Origin: Arthrinium phaeospermum | Taxonomy: Eukaryota; Ascomycota; Sordariomycetes; Amphisphaeriales; Apiosporaceae | NCBI GenBank assembly: GCA_006503535.1 | Contig: QYRS01000004.1 | Span: 3,472,001-3,536,000 of the forward strand | DNA length: 64,000 nt | Reading direction: 5' to 3' | Shown: positions 33,980 through 45,429 of the stretch, piece after piece | How positions within the stretch are numbered: position 1 is the first letter of the stretch | How the letters are laid out: each line of letters starts with the position of its first letter | Program-made: the position numbers and the translations under genes | Notes under the pieces: model-generated | Database searches by the model: none | Seen by the model: only the letters and a program-made list of their open reading frames with translations | What the model was told of the DNA's origin: nothing

Positions 33980-34999
33980 ATGCCCACCGCCACGGAGTAC
34001 TTCGGGTACGCGGCGGTAAACTATGGCCCACTTACGACCACCTTTACCGCCGATCGTTCATGCGCCACACCCACTGACAATCTCTGGATTTATGACGAGG
34101 CCGACAGCAGGAACCCAATGATCGCCAATGTGGCAGACTGTGCCACGGCTACTTCTACGGCGACGAACACTGGCTGCTATCCCAGCGACAGCAAGGTACA
34201 ATCGCTGTGGAGCGAGATCCCCCATCTCGAAAACGGGATCGGGGTGGCCAGTTACTTCTCCCCCGGCGTGGCATGTCCTTCGGGATGGACCACCGTCGGC
34301 ACCATGGCCCGCGCCACGCCTGCACCCGGTCCAGCGGGGGAGCCGGTCGCGTGGAACGGCACAGGGTCGATGGCGGGTGACATATTCGAGGTAGCAAACC
34401 AGCCCAACTACTTTGGCGCGCCACCACTGCTGGAGATATATCGCCAGATTATGGCGCCAGAGGAGACCCTGGCATTTTGCTGCCCCAGGTAAGCCAAAGA
34501 CACCAGAGACTGGTCCCCAGAGAATAGAATGAGTCCGAAGCTGACCAGCCATTGGCTATTCGCCTGGCGCAGCGGCTACAAGAACAAGCGTGACGGCAAC
34601 TGCGTCTCATCGGTGACCCCCTTGACCGCCCTGAAGGGCTGGAAGGGCGATTTGTGCTGGGGCGGAACGTACCACGACTACCACGCCGAGCCCGTCACCA
34701 CCGTCATGAGCTCCTCCATCACCACCCAGTTCTGGTCGCCCGTCACGTCGGTTGAGCCAAGCACGACGTTCACATCATATGGTACTGAGCCAATGACCCA
34801 GGCCTATGAGCCGTCGCAGATAGCCAACATAATTGTCGTGAAAATCGTCGGCGTCGTCCCACTCATCCACAGGGCGTCGGATGTGCCAAACGCGGCCGCC
34901 GCGTCGCTGACGCCGGCGGCGGGCGGCGCCTTGGCCGTGCTCCCGCTCGCGACGGTGGTGCTGAGCATGTTTGTTGGTGCGCGGATGATCTTTCGCTAG
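33980..34999 (+). CDS. Cysteine-containing surface protein with C-terminal membrane helix
   Basis: Two exons, 33980-34488 and 34573-34999, give 311 aa. The 84-nt intron (GTAAGC...GCGCAG) rejoins FCCP with SGYKNKRDGNC. The N-terminal region has YFGYAAVNYGPLTTTF, then CPSGWTTVG and a CCPSG element, a pattern of repeated Cys-Pro-Ser-Gly-like loops seen in a fungal family of predicted surface proteins. The C terminus has an IIVVKIVGVVPLIHRASD segment and ends with a membrane helix (GGALAVLPLATVVLSMFVG) and a short basic tail. No signal peptide follows the chosen ATG, so a further 5' exon may be missing. Confidence 0.6.
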
Positions 35000-36203
35000 G
35001 GAATAAGTAGTGGCGGGAAGGAAGGGCCTTGCCCGAGGTTTTGCGATCGTGCTGGAGTTCGGGTTCGGGGAATTAACGAGTGGATGAGAAGCAGATTGAT
35101 GATACCCCTGATAGGATCCCCTAATTGAGCGAGGCGAGGCGCTGTTGCTGCGTCAATAGGACTTTTGTTGGTTGTGCTTGCGTTGGGATGACCTGCTGGT
35201 CCTTGTCATGGTGATGATGCAAACATGTTCGTCAATCAAACAATTGCTGGCTAGCCTCAGCGGCTGCATCGCGCGGGGTTCCCGATGGTTTTGAAGTCGT
35301 GAAAAACTGACCGGGAAATGTCGATAAAGTACAATGAGAAACGAAAAAAGAGAAGCAAGATCTTTGACGAAGAGGTGAAATTGGTTGTTTGCGACCGACA
35401 GGGTTGGTGTCGGTAGAGTGCGCCGAGAGCGAAAGAATGGGGGGCTACCGAAATACGAAATCCAGTAAGGTGCAGACCCTGGATCCATCCATGAAAACCA
35501 CGTGGGGACCAATTAAGCGATCCTTTCTGAAGCCGCAGTCCTTTTTTGAAAGTGGCCTCCGGCAGCGTGTCTCCGTGTCAGCCAGTACTTGTATGTAACA
35601 AACGCTTTGCACAGGCCGTGAACAAAGTTGAATGCCCATCTTCACAATTACATTGGACCACCGTTGGGAGTGGGCGGTACTTAAGGTACGCCCCCTATCC
35701 ACCCACTCTCACGCTTCCTCCACACCGGATATTGGGAAAACACCAAAGCCCAAGGATTTGATGATTGTTACCTTGCAGGACAAAGTCAACAACCGTCACG
35801 CAACTCAAAATCCCGTTCCGTCATACAAACCGTCTCTTCTTCCTGCTTTTTTTTTGTTTGCCATTTTTTCTCCCTCCTTCTCTTCTCGCTGCAGCAGCTA
35901 CTGCAGTTGCGCGACCCGAAGTAAGCCCGCAACCGCCATCGTAACGTGGGACACTCATTCATTCATCTTCGCAGGAGGGGAAACTCACCTCTCACCTCCC
36001 TCGCCTGCGTGGTCGCCTCGAGGTTACCCAACCACACAACCACCCCTCCGAAACAGAAAAAAACATCGGATTCTTTTTTTCTCTGAGGCGCGACCGATCG
36101 ATAGATCAATTTTCATTTCGCTGCTTTCGCCCGAAGGATTGAAAGCGACCAGTATTGAAACCCCGAAATCAGAAGCTTCCGAAGGCACTCTTTCTCTTTC
36201 AAG
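35000..36203. promoter_or_regulatory. Long upstream region with CT-rich tract
   Basis: A pyrimidine-rich stretch at about 35825-35890 precedes the membrane protein gene by about 300 bp, as in many highly expressed fungal promoters. No gene is supported. Confidence 0.4.
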
Positions 36204-36500
36204 ATGGCGCCCCACTGGCAGACCCAAGACAGCTTCTACGAGCTGGGCCATGCCTCGAATGCACCACCGTCGGGATTCCGCGCCGTCAAGAATGTCTGGT
36301 ACGCGCGCGCCCGCTCGCACATCAGCCAGTACCGCCGCTTCTACCTCATCATCTCCATCCTGACCTTCTGCTGCATCATCACCTTCACGCTGCTGGGCGT
36401 ACTGCTCCCGCGCACCTTGGCCGGCAACCACGGCAGTGACTCTGAGTAAGTCGAAACCTCCCCCGAAATTGCTGGACGCATTTTTTTTTTTCTTTTTTGC

Positions 36501-36537
<37 letters not shown>

Positions 36538-36995
36538 TCTCTTTTGACGCCTTCCATGAGGAAAACAACCCATCTTACTGACTCTGGACTTGCAGCAATT
36601 CCCCAACTTCCACGCAGACCGCCGCGCCTTCGCCGACGAGCAGCGGCAAGCCGTCGCCGACGGGCCCGGGAGGCGCCTGCGACCCGGCCACCTTCGACAA
36701 GACCGTCAGCAACGTGGCGCTCTACATCCCGGGCGCGGAAGTCAAAATCAAGTACCCGACGGCCGAAGACGCCGCGGAGTGCTGCGAGGCGTGCTACGAG
36801 ATGGACCCGTCGGACGGGCACTGCAACGGCTGGGGCTACATTGGCGGCATCTGCTCCGCCCTGTACGACTGGCCCGGCACCAAGAAGGACGACACCTGCC
36901 CCAATGGCTACCCCAAGGTCTCCATCGAGCACAAGCCGAACAAGGAAGGGGACACGGGTGGCGCCGGACCCTGCGCGTGGCAAACGAAACACTGA
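36204..36995 (+). CDS. Type II membrane protein with PAN-like cysteine-rich ectodomain
   Basis: Exons 36204-36445 and 36596-36995 give 213 aa. The 150-nt intron (GTAAGT...TTGCAG) contains an oligo-T stretch and a 35-bp poly-C tract. The N-terminal cytosolic part (about 45 aa, basic before the membrane) is followed by one membrane helix (FYLIISILTFCCIITFTLLGVLL). A Ser/Thr/Pro linker follows, then a C-terminal domain with CCEACYEMDP, HCNGWGYIGGIC and DTCPNGYPK. The cysteine spacing resembles fungal PAN/apple-like domains, which bind carbohydrate or protein. The context CAAGATGGC supports the start. Confidence 0.7.
36502..36536 (+). repeat. 35-bp poly-C tract in intron
   Basis: An uninterrupted run of 35 C preceded by oligo-T within the intron of the PAN-like membrane protein gene. 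Run length is likely imprecise in any assembly. Confidence 0.9.
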
Positions 36996-37541
36996 GCTCA
37001 ATGATGTCGTGTGGTGTTGTGGTATGTGGGTGGGCGACGAAACAAGGGGAGATTCTTCCGGCTTGGTGGTGATGATGATGGGTGGTGTTGTTGTTGGCGG
37101 ATTGAGCCATGAAATGTTGTCCCAGGTACGTAGCGCAGCTAGCAGACGACAATGACGGCATCGGGGGGGCTTGGCCGCCGTCGCGAAGAGAAGCAGAAGA
37201 TGATGAGTAAGAGCGCACAGTCACGTGTCAGACGGCAACAGCTGTCTCCATTTTTTTAAGATACCCAAGCGAAATACTGCGCAATTCAGCTATTGGACCT
37301 CCCCGACATTTCTCCGTTGGATGAGTACGGCGCCGGTTTCAGATGTACATATATAGATCACAATAGAAAAAAAAGAAGGAAAAAGAAGCAGTAGAGAGTG
37401 AAAGAGGTGTAATGACTGGTCTGGTTGCGCTATGGGGAAATATGAAAAGAGCAAAAAGGAATTCAACTTCGCGTCACAAATTGCCTGATCCAAACTGCTG
37501 TACCACCTTCGTCATTCCAAACGCTCTGAGGGGTGGTTTGC
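36996..37541. other. Convergent intergenic region
   Basis: 3' flanks of two convergent genes. A GT-rich stretch lies at about 37010-37105. No gene. Confidence 0.5.
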
Positions 37542-40058
37542 CTAGCTCTTCTCTCCCCTGAAGTTGTCCAGTCGCTCAACTCGAGCTTCTGCACGTTTCG
37601 CCTCGTCGCCCATATGTAACTCCTTCAAGTAGTCTTTGAAATCTTTCGACAACTCCACCACTGCCTGTAAGTGGTGGTCGGTGACGAGGATAGTTCCTTC
37701 CTCATCTTTCTCCGCGTCATACTCGGCGAGCGAGACGGCTGTTTGGAAGGCTAGTTGATACGAGATCATGGGTTAGTTCATACGTATCTTGCTGTGTTAT
37801 AGCCTTCAGTGAAAATGAATTACCGTTTCTGATCTCCCGCCCGTTCCATTTGAGGATGTTCTTGGTTTCCCGGATGAACTCCTTGGCTGCGTAGCTGAGA
37901 CGCATATAGCTCTTACGCTCTAGCTCGAGTTTATCAATGAATGTCTGCCAGACCTTTTGTCGCTGGTCATCGGTGAACTCGGAGTAGTACAACTGGACGT
38001 GGACGCGTGAGATGAAGGCGTCATCGAATGAGCCGACCCGATTGGTAGTCAAAAATAGAATTCCTTCGTAGTACTCGAGAGCTCTGAGGAAGCCTGGGAT
38101 GTTATATCAGTATTTGGAGCAGTGGAAAGGGACATTGCTCACGACTAACCGGCAACTAGGCTGTTACGGGTCAAGTCAGCCGTGGAGCGTCGCTCCATGA
38201 ACACATCTGCTTCATCGATGAGCAGAACGGCCCCCCAGCTCTTGGCCCGTCGGAAATGTTTTGAAAGTGTTTCTTCTACGTCTTTAGGATTCGTGCCAAT
38301 GTCGCTGGATGTGAGAATCATCAATGGCCGTCGTGTGAAGGCTGCAATACACTCTGCAGTAGGAGTTAGGTGAACGAAGTCCAGTCCTCGGGTTGATCAT
38401 AAACATACCTGCTGTAAGGGTTTTACCGACGCCTGGCTTCCCGTGGAGCAAGAAGGTCAACCCAGTGCCTTTGCCCAAGACAAAGTCGGCACTCCACATG
38501 GGGTTCTCTATCTTCTCTCCGGCGTTGTTCCTGCGTGCAAAGCTTTTGGCAAGCGATGTCAATGTGCGCTTTTTGGTCTCGTCCATGATCAGATTGTTGA
38601 CCATACCCTCGTCGAACTCTGGCTCCCGAAGATTGGCAATGTTTACGCGCACTAAAGCCTCGTTAGTTTGGCCAATCCAGTAAGCAAGTAGTTTACGGTT
38701 GTTTAGGCTAACCCCAACTCCTGGTCTTGAAGACGAAAACCAGAAGGTTATGTGGACAGAGCAGGTACTGATGTGTAGTCAACTTATCTTCCTCCCATTC
38801 TTCTGAACCAATCTCGTCGTAGTCTGCGAATAATGCTTCGAAATCATGGTCATTGCCTTCGGCTCGGGTCCTCTGGCAGATGGTGCATGTGCAACGTGAA
38901 CCTTTTTGGCACAGATCGCTGTCTAGCATAAAGCCGCCCGGGCTTTCGAAGCTTATTGCCTCTTCAGCGTCTGCCATGACCAGGCCATCAATCTACAGTA
39001 GGTCAGTCTTCCTGCTGTTAATGGGGATGCTCTGGTGCGTATACCTGTTCGTACGGAAAGGTTGCAGATCGTCCTGCATGGTGCATATACTGATTTTCCA
39101 AAAGACGACAGTACGTGCGGCCCCATTCGGCCAACTGCATCACGATAGGATCTTTGCTATCCACCACCTCGTCCGTGTCGAGTAATTTTACGTCAGCTGA
39201 CTTGTAACTGACTTCCCCGTCGAATCGTTCACCAAATGTCTCGTCCCACTTCCGTCTAATGTACTGTCCATCAAACTCCAGATTCCAATACCTATACCTC
39301 CACATCGTCGGCGGGGTTTCGAATGAGCCGCCCGAAAGGCCCCAGATGACTCCAGCTTCCCAATCATCCTTCCCACTCTTCCGGCTTACGATGATGGTTC
39401 TCCCGGGCTTGTGCGCCACCCAATCGTACTCGAAGGTGTAATAGCCTTGCGCGTTTCTCTCCATCTCGGCTCTCACCCCTTCCATGACAGTCTCGTCAAG
39501 GTATTGCATCAGTACTTCCATATGCTCCCCTATGAGCCGGTCGCGTATACATAATTCCTCTGGTGGCATGGCTTCACGCATCTTGGCGTATTCCTTTAGC
39601 TCGTCGTAATGATGCACGAGGATACAATAAGGTGAGCTAATTGTGATGTCGCCATTCAGGTCCTGGCTGGGGTAATATTGTACGACGGTCCTCAATGCGT
39701 TGATAATTGCCGGCGAATATATTCTCATAGCATATGTTGGTTCTGTCACACCCATAAGGCCCAGATCGGTGTCTTGTATATTTGGACCTGGAATATACAG
39801 GTATGTCTTCACGAGTTCGAAGACCAGATCCTGTGTGTGATCGGCAGCTGTCAGGTCTGTTTGAGGGGTATCGTACGTCTCGTCCCTGATCATTTCTCTT
39901 GTTCGCAAATGACGGTATTCCGTACGGTACCCTATTCGCGCCTTCTTAGCCATTGGTGGGGGTGAGGGCGGCAGCGGCGAGTCTGGCGGGATCGACGGGT
40001 TTGGATCCGACATCGTATCCAGCCCGCCTTCATGAAGAGTAGGCTCGCTGGTCGACAT
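37542..40058 (-). CDS. AAA-type ATPase with fungal N-terminal DUF7025-like domain
   Basis: Six exons: 39045-40058, 38713-38992, 38409-38651, 38150-38353, 37824-38093 and 37542-37750. They give 739 aa, with matching frames and GT-AG introns. The N-terminal half resembles the DUF7025 region of fungal AAA proteins: HYDELKEYAKM, YYTFEYDWVAHKPGRTI, WRYRYWNLEFDG. The C-terminal half is the ATPase: LLHGKPGVGKT is Walker A, GAVLLIDEADVFMERRS Walker B, FLTTNRVGSFDDAFISRVH holds sensor-1 and arginine-finger positions. The start at 40058 is the first ATG; a GTG upstream merely extends the frame. Such proteins probably remodel protein complexes using ATP, but the client is not known. Confidence 0.88.
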
Positions 40059-41172
40059 GACAGGAAAGTCAACTGCGTGCGAAGTTACTATAACAGGTGA
40101 AGGTGTGAGATTACACTCCACTATGAATGTTGAGCCTGGTCAGATATACGGATGCCAAAGGATAGAAAGGTAAAGTTTACTGGGAAAAGGCGTTATGCGT
40201 TATGTGTTATATATGCAGGAGATTGAAAAGTCTTTGTTCTTCAGGCTTTCTGCAAAAGGAGAGGGGGGAAAGGCGCCGATGGAAATGAAGCCTGCTTATG
40301 CCCAGACCAGACTGCATTAGCCGTGTCAGCCGCAGCTCTTATCGCTTCAAATCCATAGGATGAATGTTCGATGAGGGGACTGTATGACTGCGTAGCACAC
40401 TCAATGTAAATGTGCAGCAAATATTGGCTGCAGAGGTTACGTGGCATACGTGGCTGGATGTATCTTTACCCTATGCGATGATACTCGATAGCTTTCGATA
40501 ACGATATCTCAAGAATTCTGCCGCCGTTCAGGATGCTTCGAGTTATTTATACTCATCAAGGGTTCAAGTAAGATGTGATTGGTGAAACCGGGTTATCCCC
40601 TTTCATATTCATGCGTCGATATCGTCGCGAAGTTAGAGTTGAATATCGGTACGTAGGGGCGTTGCACAATCGCGCCGATGAGGGGAACACCCTGACGCCT
40701 TTTGAACTTCTGATTGGCCTAGACAGAGTGGCAATATTACGTGATAACAGCCAATACATGCATTGTCGGTTATTTCGGTAAAGAATGCAAGGTGATGTGG
40801 GAAATTTCAGGCTGCGTAGCTCTAGTTCGAAGCTTTCCATTGCAATCCCATGCGCAACCTGAATCTCAGCACAACCTGTCCATTTGCTTCCCACACTACT
40901 AGTGCCTCCCGAGGAAATCAGGCTGTGACAATATGCTAGAAGAACTAGATGAAACTCGTGCCTCACAAAGGATCGTACGCAGTAAGAAGCAGCCGCCGTT
41001 TTCCTCTTGCAGTCTGTCCCCGCCTTAATACCCCGAATTGTACCTTTTCAAGCACAAGCCATGCATCGAATGATTTGTTGGATACCTGTTGGCTTACCCT
41101 ATTATAGTGTACAGCTTTGAGGTGGATGGGAGAGTTCCCGAAGAAAGCCCCGCACATACTCTGACACAAGTT
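40059..41172. promoter_or_regulatory. Divergent upstream region
   Basis: About 1.1 kb between the AAA gene and the DUF7708 gene, which point away from each other. No coding signal inside. Confidence 0.45.
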
Positions 41173-43235
41173 ATGGTCCAAGATCGAGGTCAATACCAAG
41201 ACATAGACCCTTGGCGACGTTTTTTCGAGAGACGCGACGACACTGATGCCGATATGTAAACATCTCCATTGCCCAGCCTGAAATGCGACTGACATAGGCA
41301 GCGACCCGATTGAAAAGATTTTACATGTCGAATCAACGAACCTGAGAAAGAAATGCGCTGTCTTCTATGGGGAATGCTCGAGAGATGACCGGCTTGACCT
41401 GTGCTCGTCGGAACCCACTATTGAGGGAGTAGTGGAAGTTGTCGGGCGAATACAAGATAATTGGCACAGACAGCGCGAGAATTCAAATCGCAGCAAAGCT
41501 ATGCGCATGTTTCGCAGTTTGTGCCGGGGCATAAACTCACACAAGTCCCTCCTCAAGCTTCTACCGGAAGGCAACGAGTACATATCCGTCTTTACAGGGA
41601 CGTTGAATGTGATCCTCAAGGTAGCGCACAGCGGCAGAACATGTTCAAACTTTTACAATAAGACATGCTAATCAAAATGCAGGCCAGTGCAAACTATGAG
41701 CGACTTATTGAGGGGCTATCTGAAGCTCTCTCTACCATCACAGATCACGTTGCAGAATGCCAAGTAGAGCTCGAGCTGTACGATACGCCGGAGATGAGAG
41801 ACGCCATAGCAACCCTCTATGCCGAGATCTTTCTTCTGCTTTCAGACCTCATCGAGTACTTGACAAAGAAACGACTGAAAAGATTGCTGGGCTCTTTCAA
41901 CGAGGATCTTTGTACCAAGTACGAGGGAGAAATCGACAACATCAACAAAAAGGCCAAGAAGATCCAACGCTTGGCCGAACAGGGCTCGAGAGCCGAGCTC
42001 AGGGCGATGAGGCTCCAACTGGAGAACCTGAAGCAAGATATCATCGTTGGTCGGGAAGGGGAAGCCAGACGACAAGCCGAGATCTTTGCAGCAGCAAATC
42101 GGATGGAGGCTGAGCGGGTTGAGATGATGAGGCGACGGGAGATCGCGACACAGAGGAAGATGATGGAACAGCTGGCGGGGAGCATGAACCGGATGTTGGG
42201 GGACGAGGCGCTTCAAGCTGTGGTAGATATACGCGCAGCTAATCGTGAGTACTTAGCTGTTGCAGCAACTAGACGACCCCAGAACAACACATGAACCCAC
42301 TTGCTAACAGAACTGTGGAAGAAGCGCACCATGGGACTACCCTACCTATCGGATATCTCACAAGCATGACCACTCTTCCCCAATCGGCAACGGCACCCCC
42401 ACCCAAGGTGGTAATCATGGCGGATGACGTTTTGTTGTATTCCAAGGGGTTCGAAGACTTCTTCGACCGGGAACGTGTCCGCTTGCCGGGAAGAATGCAA
42501 ATGCGTCCTGTGATGCAGACAGAGCAGATCATCCGCCGGCTATCAGACTGGGCCAAAGAGGCCCCAAGTATTCTTTGGCTGGAAGGTCCCGCATCACCGC
42601 TGAAAGACGAGCATAACCCTCTCTCCACAATCGCCGCCAGAGTTGTCGACTTGGCCGATCAGGGAAGCGTACCTGTCATTTCGTAGTAAGTCGTCCGGGG
42701 CTGACTTGCATCGGAGTATGAAATATTGTGTGCTGATCGTATCTGCAACAGCTTCTGTCATCTTCCGAGGGGAGAGAATCTACGCCAAGGCAACGCTAGC
42801 ACGTGGGAACAAGCCAGTGTTGCTCTCATAACGGCGCTGACACGTCAAGCGATGGAGCTGCTGCTACCTCACTTCGAGACCAGCTTCAACCTGTCCGAGG
42901 TGCGGCTGAGTCTGGTCAACGGAACCCTGGATTCGCTGCCCGAGACTCTGCGACTGCTCGGTGACGTACTCAAGATCCTCAACATGCAGCTGCTCTGTGT
43001 TGTTGACGGGCTTCACTGGCTAGACGATCGGAGCACTAACACCGTTCTATCCGAGCTGGTGGAGACTCTCCGCAATAGTAGCACCAAGGTGCTTTTTACG
43101 ACGACGGGACGATCGGCTTGTCTTCAGGAAGGAGTGGGCAGGATTGAGAAATTGACAATTGAGTCCCTCAACGCGAGAGGTTCGGATGTAAGGTTGAGTA
43201 GACAGACTCTTGCACTGCAGGATAAGGGTCCGTGA
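41173..43235 (+). CDS. DUF7708 / NTPase-like fungal STAND-type protein
   Basis: Exons are 41173-41255, 41302-41620, 41683 to about 42240, about 42322-42685 and 42752-43235. The tiny first exon supplies the only ATG and ends in phase with DPIEKIL; the 46-nt intron is GTAAAC...GGCAG. The exon 3/4 junction is uncertain: the CAG at 42310 leads to a stop, and the AAG at 42321 keeps frame. The N-terminal half is DUF7708-like (NEYISVFTGTLNVIL, ASANYERLIEGLSEAL). A long coiled coil follows (about 180-300), then DDVLLYSKGFEDFF, an ILWLEGP strand in place of a clear P-loop, VISYFCHLPRGENLR, and a Walker-B-like LLCVVDGLHWLDDRS. Proteins of this design are common in fungi and may act in intracellular surveillance; that is inference. 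Confidence 0.65.
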
Positions 43236-43660
43236 GACACAACTGGTGCATACGCTCAAACTGGAAATTGGCATGGGTCTGCTGCATGAATGAGTTGAGG
43301 CTGACTTTGGCTATCTTAATTAGCATTTGTTTTAATCTATGTTCCTTGTCGCAAAATCAGATCTTGACGTTTAGATTGCCCCTATTCCCAAGCTTGCCGC
43401 TAACCCCCACATTCTGCGCCAAGTGGTCTGTGCAGACCTTAGCACCAAGTCCAGTCCAGCAAGACCTCAATACGAATACGAGCAACAACGTCGGCCGGAT
43501 ATCTGAATTCCGTATCGCACCATTTCCCTTGCTCCGGCCCGAAGACCAAAACTTTCCCCGTGTTTTCTATATAGGATTCCCATGAAGTCGCCTTTCGTAA
43601 CCTTATGCACTCCATTCCAGCCACTTCCTCTACAAAGTTGCAACTTGACACAACCTTGCA
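43236..43660. promoter_or_regulatory. Upstream region of sterol reductase gene
   Basis: 425 bp between co-oriented genes; no coding signal. Confidence 0.45.
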
Positions 43661-45223
43661 ATGGCGCCATTGAAGCCTAAGTACGAGTTTGGAGGCCCGT
43701 AAGTAAATGGATTACTCGTGTCCCGCGATTCTTCTTCTAAGCTTGTGCGAAGTCTAGGTGCACCGGTCATATTCTTTAGCCTGCCAGTCCTCCTCAATGC
43801 TTTATATTTCACCTGCAACGACAAAACCGGCTGCCCGGCCCCCATCCTGCTAAGCCCTAGAAATTTTACCTGGGAGACGCTCAAATCTCAGATCCCTTGG
43901 CCACAAGACGGTATATGGGGCTTCGCGAGCTGGAGGGTTACCGGCTGGCTTCTGGCTTATTACATGCTCAGTCTGATGTTACATGTCGTTCTTCCGGCGA
44001 ATGAGATTTTGGGGACCAAGTTGAAGCAGTCAGGTCGGCCGCTCAAATACCGGCTCAATTGTGCGTGGATTTAAACAGTTGTCGTGGCTCTTCTGAACGC
44101 ATGCTAATAAACTCTTGCAGCTTTCTCTTCCACCGTGGTCCAGCTGGTCGCTTGCGCCATTGGTACTTATTACCAAGGCGCTAACTTCATTGTCTGGACT
44201 TTCATTTCCGACAACTATCTGCAACTACTTACTGCCAGCCTCATCCTTTCATACCTGATCTCCCTATACGTCTACATCGCCAGCTTCGGCATCGACCCCA
44301 CCAAGCCCGACCCCAATCTGCGCGAGCTGGCCGAGGGCGGCCACACCGGCAATGCCATCTACGACTTCATCATCGGCCGCGAGCTCAACCCGCGCATCAC
44401 GCTGCCCGTCTTCGGCGAAATCGACCTCAAGACATGGCTGGAGATGCGGCCCGGCCTGACGGGCTGGATCCTGCTCGACCTCGCCTTCGTCGCCAAACAG
44501 TACCGCACCTACGGCTTCCTGAGCGACAGCATCCTCTTCACCGCGGCGGCCCAGACCTACTACGTCCTCGAGGGCCAGTACTTCGAGACCGGCCTGCTGG
44601 GCATGATGGACATCACCCTGGACGGCCTCGGCTTCATGCTCGTCTTTGGCAACATCGCCTGGGTGCCGTTTCTCTACTCGACGCAGTGCCGCTACCTGTC
44701 GGCCCACCCTGTGCACCTCGGCTCCGAGGGTCTAGTCGCCGTCGCGGCCGTGTTCGTGCTGGGGCTGTACATCTTCCGCGCGGCCAACTCGCAGAGGAAA
44801 CGCTTCCGCGCCGAACCGGACCACCCAAGCGTGAAGGATTTGCCCTTCATTCAGACTAAGCGCGGGACTCGACTGCTGACGGGCGGCTGGTGGGGCATGT
44901 CGCGGCATATGAACTACTTGGGCGACTGGATACAGTCTTGGCCCTTCAGCATTCCGACCTTGCTGGCTGGCTACCTCATCCTCCCAGCCGGCACTAATCC
45001 GCATGAGCCCGGTTCCACTGTCATGTTAGACGGCCGGGTTGCGGCCCCGGGGCCTGCCAAGGGGTACGGCATGGTCTTCACCTACCTCTATGTCGTGTAC
45101 TTTGCCACGCTTCTCATGCATCGAGAGCGGCGAGACAACCTTGCTTGCGCTGAGAAGTATGGCGAGGATTGGGAGAATTATACCAAGACTGTGCGTTGGA
45201 GGATTCTGCCTGGTGCATATTGA
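43661..45223 (+). CDS. ERG24: Delta(14)-sterol reductase (C-14 sterol reductase)
   Basis: Three exons, 43661-43698, 43753-44060 and 44121-45223, give 482 aa, the normal family length. The first intron ends at an AAG acceptor, which is the only choice that keeps GGPLGAPVIFF in frame. The ER multi-pass protein carries the ERG4/ERG24 signatures LLTGGWWGMSRHMNYLGDW and, at the C terminus, LLMHRERRDNLACAEKYG followed by YTKTVRWRILPGAY. It reduces the C14-C15 double bond of 4,4-dimethyl-sterol intermediates with NADPH, after C14 demethylation in ergosterol synthesis. The fungal ERG4-type C24(28) reductase is the alternative, but the N-terminal EFGGP-x-GA start and length favour C-14 reductase. Confidence 0.9.
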
Positions 45224-45429
45224 CCACGGCATCTTGTACTCTCAGGTCACCCATGGGGGTACTACGGACACATACCTCAACCCAACCGTGTCGAGAGCAG
45301 TGGGGCATAGATTAGGCACTGTACATAGAGGGCTATTGGGGCACACGTCCATTCTTTTCGGCAACGATACGGTAGCAGAAGCTACCCGGGAGGAGAACCG
45401 AGAAGAAGGAGGGAGACAATGCAGAGCTG

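Noticed and set aside
36024..37001. Long minus-strand frame of 325 codons with poly-Gly
   Set aside because: It is antisense to the two-exon membrane protein; the Gly run is the poly-C tract read backwards.
40556..41295. Minus-strand frames of 136 and 110 codons upstream of the DUF7708 gene
   Set aside because: No family features; the second overlaps the well-supported first exon at 41173-41255.
42311..42362. A fourth single-base deletion in the DUF7708 gene
   Set aside because: Using the CAG at 42310 as acceptor would need an added base near 42353, but the AAG acceptor at 42321 keeps the frame without any error, so splicing is the simpler view.
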